The notes under the pieces were generated by a model. That model did no database searches, was not told the DNA's origin, and saw only the letters and a list, made by a program, of their open reading frames with translations. Source: Streptomyces collinus (GTDB lineage Bacteria > Actinomycetota > Actinomycetes > Streptomycetales > Streptomycetaceae). From it: a DNA stretch of 64,000 nt. Both the position numbers and the translations under genes were made by a program. The stretch covers positions 5,518,001-5,582,000 of the forward strand of contig NZ_CP133771.1 of the NCBI RefSeq assembly GCF_031348265.1, written 5' to 3'. Of the stretch, positions 16,888-25,230 are shown in pieces (position 1 is the stretch's first letter; every line of letters starts with the position of its first letter).

Positions 16888-17952
16888 ATGAGACCCCGCG
16901 CCGGGAACGCCGGCCCCCACACCCTCGCCTTCGTCGAGAGTCCGGTACAGCTGCTGAACGTGCTGGAGTGGGCGCACGCGCACGCGCCCGGCGTGGGGCT
17001 CACCCTCGTGGTGCTGTCACCCCTCGACCCGATGACACGCGGCCAGCTGCGGCGGATGTCCGACCTGGCCCGCGACGAGGGGCACCAGGTCCGCTGGGAG
17101 GAAGCGCGCGGCGGCCCCCTGGCGCCCTTCCAGACCATCGGCGGCCTGACCGGTCTGCTCCGCAGGGCACGCCGGGTCGTCCTGGGGGACCCGTTCTCCC
17201 GCTACGTCCAGCTGCTGCTGACGATCACCCACGCCCGTGACCTGGTCGTCGTCGACGACGGCACGGCGACCATGGAGTTCGTCGGGCAGCTGGCCCGGGG
17301 CGAGCGGCTGGTGCGCTGGCACCGCAAGGGCGGCCGCCCCGGCCCCCGGGACGTGATCTTCGCTCCGGTGTCGGCCTCGGCCCGCCGCCGCCTGACCCCC
17401 TCCGGCAGCCGCCGCATCGAGATCTTCTCCTCCATGCCGATGGAGGAGACCCCGGCGGGCGTCACCGTCGGCGCCAACACCTTCGCCTGGACCCGGTCCC
17501 GCTTCGGCCCGCCCCGCATCACCAAGGGCGCCGACATGGTGGGCACGTCCCTGGTGGAGACCGGCGTGGTGGACGACGGCAGCTACCTGGAAGCCGTGCG
17601 CGCCCTGGCGAAGACCCACGGCGCCACGCGCTACTTCGCCCACCGCCGCGAGAGCACCGACAAGCTCCACCGCCTCGCCGTCGAGACGGGCCTGGAGATC
17701 GTCCGCCCCGAGCTGCCCCTGGAACTGATCGCCCGCCGCGGCCCCATCGGCCGCACGATCCTCAGCTTCCCCTCCACGGTCGTCCACACCCTGCCCCTCG
17801 CCCTGTCCGGCACGGAGGTCCGCGTGGCGGTCTGCGACATCGACCCGGCCTGGCTGACCGAGAACGCCTCCCCGCGCGCCCAGGGCTTCCTGTCCGGAGT
17901 CACGGGCACGGCCCGGGACGTCCACCGCCTGTCAGCGGTGCAGGCGGTCTGA
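16888..17952 (+). CDS. Polysialyltransferase/GT52-like glycosyltransferase
   Basis: A 354-residue protein opening with LAFVESPVQLLNVLEWA, the pattern of bacterial sialyl- and polysialyltransferases (GT52/PF07388-like). Further on are VVLGDPFSRYVQLLL, LVVVDDGTATMEF (a DDG motif typical of these transferases) and a C-terminal KLHRLA ... PLELI region. It probably transfers the CMP-activated product of the preceding two genes. No strong Shine-Dalgarno is visible before ATG 16888. It closes the rightward operon. Confidence 0.7.
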   Translation: MRPRAGNAGPHTLAFVESPVQLLNVLEWAHAHAPGVGLTLVVLSPLDPMTRGQLRRMSDLARDEGHQVRWEEARGGPLAPFQTIGGLTGLLRRARRVVLGDPFSRYVQLLLTITHARDLVVVDDGTATMEFVGQLARGERLVRWHRKGGRPGPRDVIFAPVSASARRRLTPSGSRRIEIFSSMPMEETPAGVTVGANTFAWTRSRFGPPRITKGADMVGTSLVETGVVDDGSYLEAVRALAKTHGATRYFAHRRESTDKLHRLAVETGLEIVRPELPLELIARRGPIGRTILSFPSTVVHTLPLALSGTEVRVAVCDIDPAWLTENASPRAQGFLSGVTGTARDVHRLSAVQAV

Positions 17953-18290
17953 GGGCCCGGGGCGCCGGGCCGGGGCACCGTGCGGTGGCTTGCCACCCTC
18001 TGACCTGGGAAGACGCCGGGGGAGAGAGCGGGCTGTGGCAGCGTCGGGACACGAGGACCACGACGCTCCGAGCCGGCCGAGACCCTGAACAGCCCGACGC
18101 GCCTTCCTCTCGGGCCGCGCCGACGAGGCGCACCGGATCGCGGTCCGGGCGCCGGCCGAGGCCCGGGCGCAGGGCCACACTCCGGCGCCCTCCTCCTGCC
18201 GGGCAGAGCATGCGAACGTCCTTCCACCACTCCGCGACCGACGAGGCTCGTTTCCACCGGCGCGCCGGTGGTGAGGGCTTCGGTATCTAC
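17953..18290. other. Intergenic gap with an 18-bp perfect palindrome
   Basis: No gene is supported in this stretch: an open frame crosses it but has Arg/Pro-rich shadow composition. The only clear structure is CCACCGGCGCGCCGGTGG at 18254-18271, a perfect palindrome 20 bases beyond the end of the leftward methyltransferase gene. It could be part of a terminator for either neighbour or a protein site. Confidence 0.5.
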
Positions 18291-18989
18291 CTAGCCGCGA
18301 CCGCTCGGCCGAAAAACGCCGGACGGGCCGGGCGCCGGCCTGCGGGCCAGGAGGAACGCGCGCGGCATCTTCTCCTCCCCCTGGGGCTCACGCAGCACCC
18401 GGGCGTACATCTCCAGGCCCGCCTCTTCGAGGTGCGCGGCGACCGTGTCAGGAGTGCGCCAGTAGTAGTCGAGTGAGATCTCCTGCCCGTAGCGCTCGGT
18501 CAGGCGCTGTTGTCCGTCCTCGTCCCCGGACTGGAAGCCGAGCAGCACGGGGGCGCCCGGCAGCAGGACCCGGCGGAACCCGGCGAAGACGGACGGCAGC
18601 TGATCGTCCGGCACATGGATGATCGAGTAGAGCGCGACGATGCCGCCCAGCGTCTCCTCAGGCAGGTCCAGCGCCGTCATCGAACCGACGTGGAAGCGCA
18701 GCTCCGGGTGCGCCCGCCGGGCCAGGCCCACCATGCGGGGAGACGCGTCGACCCCGAACACCGGCAGCCCGGCCTCGTGCAGCCGCGCGGTCACATACCC
18801 CGGGCCGCTGCCGACGTCCGCGACCGGTGGCCCGGCCGTCCCGGCCGCCCGGACCAGCTCCACGAAGGTCGTCAGCAGGGCCAGCTCCAGGGGTCTCCCG
18901 GCCAGACTGTCGGGGTGCTCGGCGGTGTAGGCCTCGGCGATGGCGTCGTAGGAGGCCTGCGTGGACTGTAAGAAATCGGGGGCGCGCAC
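18291..18989 (-). CDS. Class I SAM-dependent methyltransferase
   Basis: A 232-residue small-molecule methyltransferase of the UbiE/COQ5-like type. SAM motif I is VADVGSGPGYVTARLH, motif II is VFGVDASPRMVGLARRA and post-I is GGIVALYSIIHVPDDQLP. It stands alone between the glycan operon and the amidohydrolase gene and faces left. The substrate is unknown. The start is GTG 18989. Confidence 0.8.
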   Translation of the reverse strand: MRAPDFLQSTQASYDAIAEAYTAEHPDSLAGRPLELALLTTFVELVRAAGTAGPPVADVGSGPGYVTARLHEAGLPVFGVDASPRMVGLARRAHPELRFHVGSMTALDLPEETLGGIVALYSIIHVPDDQLPSVFAGFRRVLLPGAPVLLGFQSGDEDGQQRLTERYGQEISLDYYWRTPDTVAAHLEEAGLEMYARVLREPQGEEKMPRAFLLARRPAPGPSGVFRPSGRG

Positions 18990-19173
18990 GGGGCGCAGAC
19001 TAGCGGGACGCTCGTCCGGCAGATGAACGAGCCCGTGTTCGCCGCGCAGAGCGTGGTATCCGTGGAGAGGATGGATGGATACCGGAGTCGCGACGTCGGT
19101 ATGGCCGAAGTCACACTCCGGGAGATGGGTGGCCCGGTCCGACCCAAAAAGCAGGCCAGTCTACCCATCTCAC

Positions 19174-19202
19174 TTGATAGCTATGCGTCCGGCGGTCATA
19201 TT
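19174..19202 (+). promoter_or_regulatory. Candidate promoter of the amidohydrolase gene
   Basis: TTGATA (19174-19179), a 17-base spacer and CATATT (19197-19202). It lies in a conspicuously AT-rich patch (about 19140-19240) for this genome, some 75-85 bases before the gene start. Confidence 0.4.
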
Positions 19203-19287
19203 TTCTTCCCCTTTCGGGTTGAAGTTTTGTTGATCCAGGGTCGGTCGACCGCCTCGGCGCCCTACCCTTCAGAGGGTGAAGCCACTG

Positions 19288-20520
19288 ATGTCACTGGAGT
19301 CCGAGGTCGATCTTCCCGGCGGAGCCGTACTTCCCGGTGCACTGCCCGACGCGCTGCGGGCCGAGCTCATCGCGTTCCGACGCGACATGCACATGCACCC
19401 GGAGCTCGGCAACCAGGAGTTCCGCACGACCGCCGCGATCAAGGAGCGGCTGGAGCGGGCCGGCCTCAAGCCGCGCGTCCTCGCCGTGGGGACCGGACTC
19501 GTCTGTGACATCGGCGTGGAGGGCGAGCAGTGGGACGGCGGTCCCAGCATGCTCGCCCTGCGGGCCGACATCGACGGCCTGCCCATCCCGGACACCAAGA
19601 CGGAGTGCCCGTACCGCTCGACGGTGCCCGACCGCGCGCACGCCTGCGGCCACGACGTGCACACCACCGTCGTCCTGGGTGCCGGCCTGGTCCTCGCCGA
19701 GCTGCACCGGCAGGGCGCGCTGCCCCGCCCCGTCCGGCTGATCTTCCAGCCCGCCGAGGAGGTGCTGCCCGGCGGCGCCGCCGACGCCATCAAGAGCGGG
19801 GCGCTGGAAGGGGTCGGCGCGATCATCGCCGTGCACTGCGACCCCCGCGTGGACGCCGGAAGGATCGGGCTCCGTGAGGGTCCCATCACCTCCGCCTGCG
19901 ACCGGCTGGAGATCGGCCTCGACGGCCCGGGCGGCCACACCGCCCGCCCCCACCTCACGACCGACCTGGTCACCGCCGCGGCCCGCGTCGTCACCGACGT
20001 GCCCGCGCTGGTCGGCCGGCGCTTCGACAGCCGCAGCGGGCTCGCCATCACCTGGGGCCGCGTCGAGTCGGGCCACGCACCGAACGTGATCCCGCAGCAC
20101 GCCGAGCTCTCCGGCACGGTGCGCTGCCTCGACCTGGAGGCGTGGCGGCAGGCCCCCGACGTCGTCGTCGCGGCCATCGACGAGGTCGCCAACCTCCACC
20201 GCGCCAAGTCGGAGATCAACTACGTGCGCGGCGTCCCGCCGGTCGTCAACGAGCCCGGCGTCACCGAACTGCTGCGCGAAGCCATGATCGCCCGCCGCGG
20301 CGTCGAGTCCGTCGAGGGCACCGAGCAGAGCCTCGGCGGCGAGGACTTCTCCTGGTACCTGGAGCACGTCCCCGGCGCCATGGCCCGCCTGGGCGTCCGC
20401 ACCCCCGGCGAACGCCACGTGCGCGACCTCCACCAGGGCGACTTCGACGTCGACGAGTCGGCCATCACGGTAGGCGTAGAACTCTTCACCGCCGCAGCCC
20501 TGGTCAACGGCCTCCGCTAG
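19288..20520 (+). CDS. M20D family amidohydrolase (hippurate/indole-acetyl-amino-acid hydrolase type)
   Basis: A 410-residue metallopeptidase-fold hydrolase that would split N-acyl amino acids. Metal and catalytic motifs are in family order: FRRDMHMHPELGNQE, RADIDGLPI, HACGHDVHTT, FQPAEEVLPGGA (catalytic Glu) and the late GGEDFSWYLEHVPG. The dimerisation domain lies between about residues 195 and 305. ATG 19288 has AGAGGG 11 bases upstream; GTG 19276 is an alternative. In S. coelicolor the counterpart sits just before the BMP lipoproteins, but the two tandem intergenic repeats make readthrough unlikely. Confidence 0.88.
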   Translation: MSLESEVDLPGGAVLPGALPDALRAELIAFRRDMHMHPELGNQEFRTTAAIKERLERAGLKPRVLAVGTGLVCDIGVEGEQWDGGPSMLALRADIDGLPIPDTKTECPYRSTVPDRAHACGHDVHTTVVLGAGLVLAELHRQGALPRPVRLIFQPAEEVLPGGAADAIKSGALEGVGAIIAVHCDPRVDAGRIGLREGPITSACDRLEIGLDGPGGHTARPHLTTDLVTAAARVVTDVPALVGRRFDSRSGLAITWGRVESGHAPNVIPQHAELSGTVRCLDLEAWRQAPDVVVAAIDEVANLHRAKSEINYVRGVPPVVNEPGVTELLREAMIARRGVESVEGTEQSLGGEDFSWYLEHVPGAMARLGVRTPGERHVRDLHQGDFDVDESAITVGVELFTAAALVNGLR

Positions 20521-20570
20521 GCGCCCTCCCAGCGGAAACCCGACCTCCTTGGGCCGCGGGGCATCCCGAC

Positions 20571-20608
20571 TCCATAGGGGCGCGGGGAACTGCGCGACCA
20601 GCCACGAC
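20571..20608 (+). repeat. Dispersed Streptomyces intergenic repeat, copy 1
   Basis: Contains the core GGCGCGGGGAACTGCGCGA followed by CCAGCCACGAC. It lies 50 bases beyond the amidohydrolase stop. Further copies are at 20696-20735, 36111-36143 and 56390-56423, always between genes. Confidence 0.85.
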
Positions 20609-20695
20609 GCCCCCGCACACGACCAACGGCCCCCAAGCCCCCAAGCCCCACCCGACCGGCGTCACCCCGGACCCCGGACCCCGGGGTTACCCGAC

Positions 20696-20735
20696 TCCAT
20701 AGGGGCGCGGGGAACTGCGCGACCAGCCACGACGC
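20696..20735 (+). repeat. Dispersed Streptomyces intergenic repeat, copy 2
   Basis: Same core as copy 1, 125 bases later, with flanks also alike (CCGACTCCAT before, CGCACAC and ACCAACGGCCCCC after). The pair therefore looks like a tandem duplication of about 125 bases. The gap 20521-21038 holds no gene. Confidence 0.85.
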
Positions 20736-20972
20736 TCCCGCACACAACCAACGGCCCCCCACACCCCCGGGCCACCCCGACAGCACCCCCACACCCCCCC
20801 CGCTTGCGAGCGGCGCAGCCTAGCGGCACCCTGGTGCCCGTGGCGAGGTAGACACGCGCCGTGTCCCCGAGTACACCTTTTCGACCCTGTTCGATCCCGT
20901 GGTTCACAAGGGCGTAACCGGCCATCGGCACGAATGGATAACGGCCCCGCGGCGAACCGTTCCCAGGAGTGT

Positions 20973-20984
20973 CTACGCGCGTTA
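20973..20984. promoter_or_regulatory. Nucleoside-regulon palindrome upstream of first BMP gene
   Basis: CTACGCGCGTTA, one half-site variation from the perfect CTACGCGCGTAG found before the transporter, add, deoC and deoD genes. The surrounding TCTACGCGCGTTAAT also precedes the second BMP gene; GTTAAT may serve as the -10 box. Confidence 0.65.
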
Positions 20985-21038
20985 ATGTGCGCCGAACCGA
21001 GCACCCACTGCGGGGCTTTGGAGAATGGGGAACTTCAG

Positions 21039-22082
21039 ATGCGTCGGATTTCCAAACTGACCCGCGTCGCGGTGGGGGTCGCGTCGCTCGGGCTCGTCGC
21101 CACGGCCTGCGGCGGCACCAGCAGCGACAGCGGTGACAGCGACAGCAGCGAGCGCGGCGTCGCGATCGCGTACGACGTCGGCGGCAAGGGCGACCAGTCC
21201 TTCAACGACGCCGCCTACGCCGGCCTGACGAAGGCCAAGGACGAGTTCGGCTACAAGACGGCCGACATCGAGCCCACCGAGGGCGAGACGGACGCCGACA
21301 AGGAGCAGCGCCTGGCGTCGCTGGCCAAGCAGGGCTACAACCCGGTCATCGGTGTCGGCTACGCGTACACCGCGGCGATGAAGGCCGTCGCCTCCAAGTA
21401 CCCGGACACCACCTTCGGCATCGTGGACTCCGTGGTCGAGGGCAAGAACGTCGCCTCCCTCGTCTTCGCCGAGGAGCAGGCCTCGTACCTCGCCGGTGTG
21501 GCCGCCGCCAAGGCCACGAAGACCGACGTCGTCGGCTTCGTGGGCGGCGTGGACGTCCCGCTGATCCACAAGTTCGAGGCCGGCTACACGCAGGGTGTCA
21601 AGGACACCAAGCCCGGGGTGGAGGTCCTGTCGCAGTACCTCACCCAGACGGCCGAAGAGGGCGGTTTCGCCAGCCCGGACAAGGGCAAGGCCGCCGCCGA
21701 GGGCCAGATCGAGAAGAAGGCCGACGTGCTCTACGCGGCCGCCGGTCTGTCCGGACAGGGCGTGATCGAGGCCGCCGCCAAGGCGAAGGTCTGGGCGATC
21801 GGCGTCGACTCCGACCAGTACAAGCAGGCCGCTCTGGCCCCGTACAAGAACTACATCCTCACGTCCGCGCTCAAGGACGTCGGCGGAGCGGTCTACGCGC
21901 TGTCCAAGTCGGTCCAGGACGACAAGCCGCTGACCGGCGTGAAGACCTTCGACCTGAAGGTCAACGGCGTCGGGCTCTCCGAGTCGAACCCCGAGTTCGC
22001 CAAGGTCGCGGGCCTCAAGGAGGCCGTGGAAAAGGCGAAGCAGGGCATCGACGACGGCTCCATCAAGGTGAAGACCGAGTAG
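21039..22082 (+). CDS. BMP family nucleoside-binding lipoprotein 1
   Basis: A 347-residue substrate-binding lipoprotein of the Bmp/PnrA family, which captures purine and other nucleosides for an ABC importer. It has a type II signal peptide with lipobox TACGG, a Ser/Asp linker, then the ligand fold: YDVGGKGDQSFNDAA, PTEGETDADKEQRLASLAKQG, VGFVGGVDVPLIHKFEAGY and AIGVDSDQY. The gene is followed by a close paralogue at 22399 and then by the transporter genes. ATG 21039 fits the signal peptide. Confidence 0.93.
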   Translation: MRRISKLTRVAVGVASLGLVATACGGTSSDSGDSDSSERGVAIAYDVGGKGDQSFNDAAYAGLTKAKDEFGYKTADIEPTEGETDADKEQRLASLAKQGYNPVIGVGYAYTAAMKAVASKYPDTTFGIVDSVVEGKNVASLVFAEEQASYLAGVAAAKATKTDVVGFVGGVDVPLIHKFEAGYTQGVKDTKPGVEVLSQYLTQTAEEGGFASPDKGKAAAEGQIEKKADVLYAAAGLSGQGVIEAAAKAKVWAIGVDSDQYKQAALAPYKNYILTSALKDVGGAVYALSKSVQDDKPLTGVKTFDLKVNGVGLSESNPEFAKVAGLKEAVEKAKQGIDDGSIKVKTE

Positions 22083-22103
22083 TACCGCCCCCACAGGGCA
22101 GCA

Positions 22104-22137
22104 GAGCGGGCGGACACCCCAGGGTGTCCGCCCGCTC
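22104..22137 (+). terminator. Strong hairpin terminator after first BMP gene
   Basis: A perfect 15-bp stem (22104-22118 with 22123-22137) and CCAG loop, 22 bases past the stop codon, without a T-run as is common in Streptomyces. The rest of the gap 22083-22398 carries only the operator at 22310-22321. Confidence 0.85.
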
Positions 22138-22309
22138 CGTGCTTCCGGCCCTCCTGCGCGACAACGCAGGGAAGCGGAGCACCCGGATCGCGGAAGCGCA
22201 TCACCCAGCGCCACCCCCCGTTTGCGGTCGGCAACGCCCCGGCCAAGGCCGGGTGATGGCTTGGCCACGGGCGCATAACAAGGTGGACAGAAGGGGTTTT
22301 CAGGCAGGT

Positions 22310-22321
22310 CTACGCGCGTTA
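22310..22321. promoter_or_regulatory. Nucleoside-regulon palindrome upstream of second BMP gene
   Basis: CTACGCGCGTTA, identical to the site before the first BMP gene, in the shared context TCTACGCGCGTTAATnTGCG, 78 bases before the start. Confidence 0.65.
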
Positions 22322-22398
22322 ATCTGCGGCGAAGCCAGCGCTGAAGCTGAACCGTCCCGGCGCTGTGCGACCTCGTTGTACGACAGGAGCACCCACAC

Positions 22399-23448
22399 AT
22401 GCGCCGGATTTCCCGGATCACGGTCGCAGGCGCAGCGACCGCCTCCCTGGCCCTCGCGCTCTCCGCCTGCGGCGGCACCTCGACCTCCGCCGGGTCGTCG
22501 GACTCGAAGGGCGACAAGGGTCTCGCCATCGCCTACGACGTCGGCGGCAAGGGCGACCAGTCCTTCAACGACGCCGCGTACGCGGGCCTGGAGCAGGCGA
22601 AGAAGGAGTTCGGGTACCAGACGGCCGACGTGGAGCCCACCGAGGGCGAGACGGACGCCGACAAGGAGCAGCGCCTGGTCTCCCTCGCCAAGCAGGGCCA
22701 CAACCCGGTCATCGGCGTCGGCTACGCCTACGCCTCGGCCGTGAAGGGTGCCGCCGAGAAGTTCCCGGACACCACCTTCGGCATCGTCGACGACGCCACG
22801 ATCAACGCCAAGAACGTGGCCGACCTGGTCTTCAGTGAGGAGGAGGCCTCCTACCTGGCCGGTGTCGCCGCCGCCAAGACCAGCAAGTCCAAGGTCGTCG
22901 GCTTCGTCGGCGGTGTGGACATCCCGCTGATCCACAAGTTCCAGGCGGGCTTCGCGCAGGGCGTGAAGGACACCGACCCGAAGGTCAAGGTGCTCTCCCA
23001 GTACCTCACCCAGACGGCCGAGGAGGGCGGTTTCGCCAGCCCCGACAAGGGCAAGACGGCTGCCGAGGGCCAGATCGAGAAGAAGGCCGACGTCGTCTAC
23101 GCGGCCGCCGGCCTGTCCGGTCAGGGTGTCATCGAGGCCGCCGCCGCCAACAAGGTGTGGGCCATCGGTGTCGACTCCGACCAGTACCAGCAGGAAGCCC
23201 TCGCCAAGTACAAGGACTCCATCCTGACCTCGGCGATGAAGGACGTCGCCAAGGCGGTGTACAACCTGGCGAAGTCGGTCGAGGACGGCAAGCCCGAGAC
23301 CGGTATCGTTCGTGGCGATCTGAAGACCGGCGAGGTGAGCCTGTCGAACTCCAACCCGAAGTTCGCGGACGACGCCGAGCTTCAGGAAGCCATCAAGACG
23401 GCCAAGGAGAAGATCATCAGCGGCGAGATCAAGGTCAAGAGCAGCTGA
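22399..23448 (+). CDS. BMP family nucleoside-binding lipoprotein 2
   Basis: A 349-residue paralogue of the preceding gene, alike over nearly the whole length (YDVGGKGDQSFNDAAYAGL, IHKFQAGF, IGVDSDQYQQ). The signal peptide ends in lipobox SACGG. AGGAG lies 11 bases before ATG 22399. It has its own operator and promoter region, so the two binding proteins can be made independently and may differ in nucleoside preference. It probably delivers to the ABC transporter encoded next. Confidence 0.93.
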   Translation: MRRISRITVAGAATASLALALSACGGTSTSAGSSDSKGDKGLAIAYDVGGKGDQSFNDAAYAGLEQAKKEFGYQTADVEPTEGETDADKEQRLVSLAKQGHNPVIGVGYAYASAVKGAAEKFPDTTFGIVDDATINAKNVADLVFSEEEASYLAGVAAAKTSKSKVVGFVGGVDIPLIHKFQAGFAQGVKDTDPKVKVLSQYLTQTAEEGGFASPDKGKTAAEGQIEKKADVVYAAAGLSGQGVIEAAAANKVWAIGVDSDQYQQEALAKYKDSILTSAMKDVAKAVYNLAKSVEDGKPETGIVRGDLKTGEVSLSNSNPKFADDAELQEAIKTAKEKIISGEIKVKSS

Positions 23449-23472
23449 CGAGCGACTGCCTCGAAGCAGGCG

Positions 23473-23489
23473 GTAACCCCCGGGGTTAC
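23473..23489 (+). terminator. Hairpin after second BMP gene (first of two)
   Basis: GTAACCCC-C-GGGGTTAC, perfect 8-base arms, 25 bases past the stop. It sits directly before a second hairpin at 23500-23530. Confidence 0.6.
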
Positions 23490-23499
23490 GTCCGCTCGA

Positions 23500-23530
23500 C
23501 GGGGTACGGGGAGCTGCTCCTCGTACCCCG
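23500..23530 (+). terminator. Hairpin after second BMP gene (second of two)
   Basis: CGGGGTACG pairs with CGTACCCCG, and GGAGC with GCTCC inside, giving a nearly continuous stem. Partial termination here would keep the binding protein in excess of the transporter. Confidence 0.65.
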
Positions 23531-23570
23531 TTGCCGCGGGGCGTCGGCCCCTTTGTATGCCGTAGGGGCG

Positions 23571-23582
23571 CTACGCGCGTAG
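23571..23582. promoter_or_regulatory. Nucleoside-regulon palindrome upstream of transporter operon
   Basis: CTACGCGCGTAG, a perfect palindrome, 16 bases before the AGGAG ribosome site of the ATPase gene. Confidence 0.75.
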
Positions 23583-23658
23583 ACGGCCCCCGTCCCCAGG
23601 AGAGTGCGCCATCAACGCGTCCAGCAGCCCTCCGGCCGGAGCGGCGGTCAACGAATCG

Positions 23659-25230
23659 GTGACCGCCGTCGAACTCGCCGGGATCACCAAGCGTTTCCCC
23701 GGTGTCGTGGCCAACCACGACATCCACCTCACCGTCCGCAAGGGCACCGTGCACGCCCTCGTCGGCGAGAACGGCGCCGGCAAGTCGACGCTGATGAAGA
23801 TCCTCTACGGCATGCAGAAGCCGGACGAGGGCACCATCGCCGTGAGCGGCGAGCAGGTCAGCTTCTCCTCGCCGGCCGACGCCATCGTCCGCGGCATCGG
23901 CATGGTCCACCAGCACTTCATGCTCGCCGACAACCTCACGGTCCTGGAGAACGTGGTCCTCGGCAGCGAGAACCTCTACGGCATCGGCGCCAAGGCCCGC
24001 CGCAAGATCAAGGAGCTCTCCGAGCGCTACGGCCTCGGCGTCGAGCCCGACCTCCTCGTCGAGGAACTCGGCGTCGCCGCCCGCCAGCGCGTGGAGATCC
24101 TCAAGGTCCTCTACCGCGGCGCCACCACCCTCATCCTCGACGAGCCGACCGCCGTGCTCGTGCCGCAGGAGGTCGAAGCCCTCTTCGTCAACCTGCGCGA
24201 ACTGCGCTCCGAGGGCCTGTCGGTCATCTTCATCTCCCACAAGCTCGGCGAGGTGCTCTCCGTCGCCGACGAGATCACCGTCATCCGCCGCGGCACCACC
24301 GTCGGCACGGCCGTCCCCGCCGAGACGTCGCCCCGTCAGCTCGCCGAGATGATGGTCGGCAGCGAGCTGCCCACGCCCGAGACGGCCGAGTCCACGGTCA
24401 CCGACCGCCCGGTCATCAGCGTCGACAAGCTGCGCCTGGCGGCCCCCGGCGGCAAGGCCCTCCTCGACGACATCAGCTTCACCATCCACGCGGGCGAGGT
24501 CCTCGGCATCGCCGGCGTCGAGGGCAACGGCCAGACCGAACTCGTCGACGCCCTCATCGGCCTGAGGGCCGCCGACACCGGCACCATCCGGCTCGCCGAC
24601 GAGGAGATCACCGCCTGGCCCACCCGTCGCCGCCGCGAGCAGGGCATCGGCTACATCCCCGAGGACCGGCACCGCCACGGCCTCCTCCTGGAGGCACCCC
24701 TCTGGGAGAACCGCATCCTCGGCCACGTCACGGAGAAGCCGCTGGCCAAGGGCGTCTGGCTGGACCCGAAGGCGGCCCAGGAGGACACCCGGCGGATCGT
24801 CACGGAGTACGACGTCCGCACCCCCGGCATCGACGTCACCGCCGCCTCCCTGTCCGGCGGCAACCAGCAGAAGCTGATCGTCGGCCGCGAGATGAGCCAC
24901 AAGCCGCGCTTCCTCATCGCCGCCCACCCCACCCGGGGCGTGGACGTCGGTGCCCAGGCCGCCATCTGGGATCACATCCGCGAGGCGCGCCGCGAGGGCC
25001 TGGCCGTGCTGCTGATCTCCGCCGACCTGGACGAGCTGATCGGCCTGTCCGACACGCTGCGCGTGATCTACAACGGCAAGCTGGTCGCGGACGCCGACCC
25101 GGCCACCATCACCCCCGAGGAGCTCGGCTCGGCCATGACCGGTGCCGCCACCGGGCACCTGGAGCACGACGACACCCCCGAGATCTCGAAGGCCGACGCC
25201 CCCGAGTCTCCGGAAGACGAGGCCCGCTGA
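23659..25230 (+). CDS. Nucleoside ABC transporter, dual ATP-binding protein
   Basis: A 523-residue protein with two fused ABC domains, like RbsA/YufO. Domain 1 has Walker A GENGAGKST and Walker B LILDEPTAVL. Domain 2 has the signature LSGGNQQK and the reduced Walker B region FLIAAHPTRGVDVGA typical of the second half. It powers nucleoside uptake with the two permeases that follow; its stop overlaps the next ATG (TGATG). GTG 23659 is the first ordinary start, but it lacks a ribosome site. AGGAG at 23598-23602 is instead well placed for an in-frame ATC at 23611, which would add 16 residues. Confidence 0.93.
   Translation: MTAVELAGITKRFPGVVANHDIHLTVRKGTVHALVGENGAGKSTLMKILYGMQKPDEGTIAVSGEQVSFSSPADAIVRGIGMVHQHFMLADNLTVLENVVLGSENLYGIGAKARRKIKELSERYGLGVEPDLLVEELGVAARQRVEILKVLYRGATTLILDEPTAVLVPQEVEALFVNLRELRSEGLSVIFISHKLGEVLSVADEITVIRRGTTVGTAVPAETSPRQLAEMMVGSELPTPETAESTVTDRPVISVDKLRLAAPGGKALLDDISFTIHAGEVLGIAGVEGNGQTELVDALIGLRAADTGTIRLADEEITAWPTRRRREQGIGYIPEDRHRHGLLLEAPLWENRILGHVTEKPLAKGVWLDPKAAQEDTRRIVTEYDVRTPGIDVTAASLSGGNQQKLIVGREMSHKPRFLIAAHPTRGVDVGAQAAIWDHIREARREGLAVLLISADLDELIGLSDTLRVIYNGKLVADADPATITPEELGSAMTGAATGHLEHDDTPEISKADAPESPEDEAR

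Noticed and set aside
17985..18476. Open frame on the + strand across the gap and into the methyltransferase gene
   Set aside because: Its product is Arg/Pro-rich and its codon pattern is that of an antisense shadow; the minus-strand methyltransferase has clear motifs.
19023..19508. Open frame starting in the AT-rich stretch before the amidohydrolase gene
   Set aside because: It runs out of frame into the well-supported amidohydrolase; the AT-rich part looks like a promoter region.
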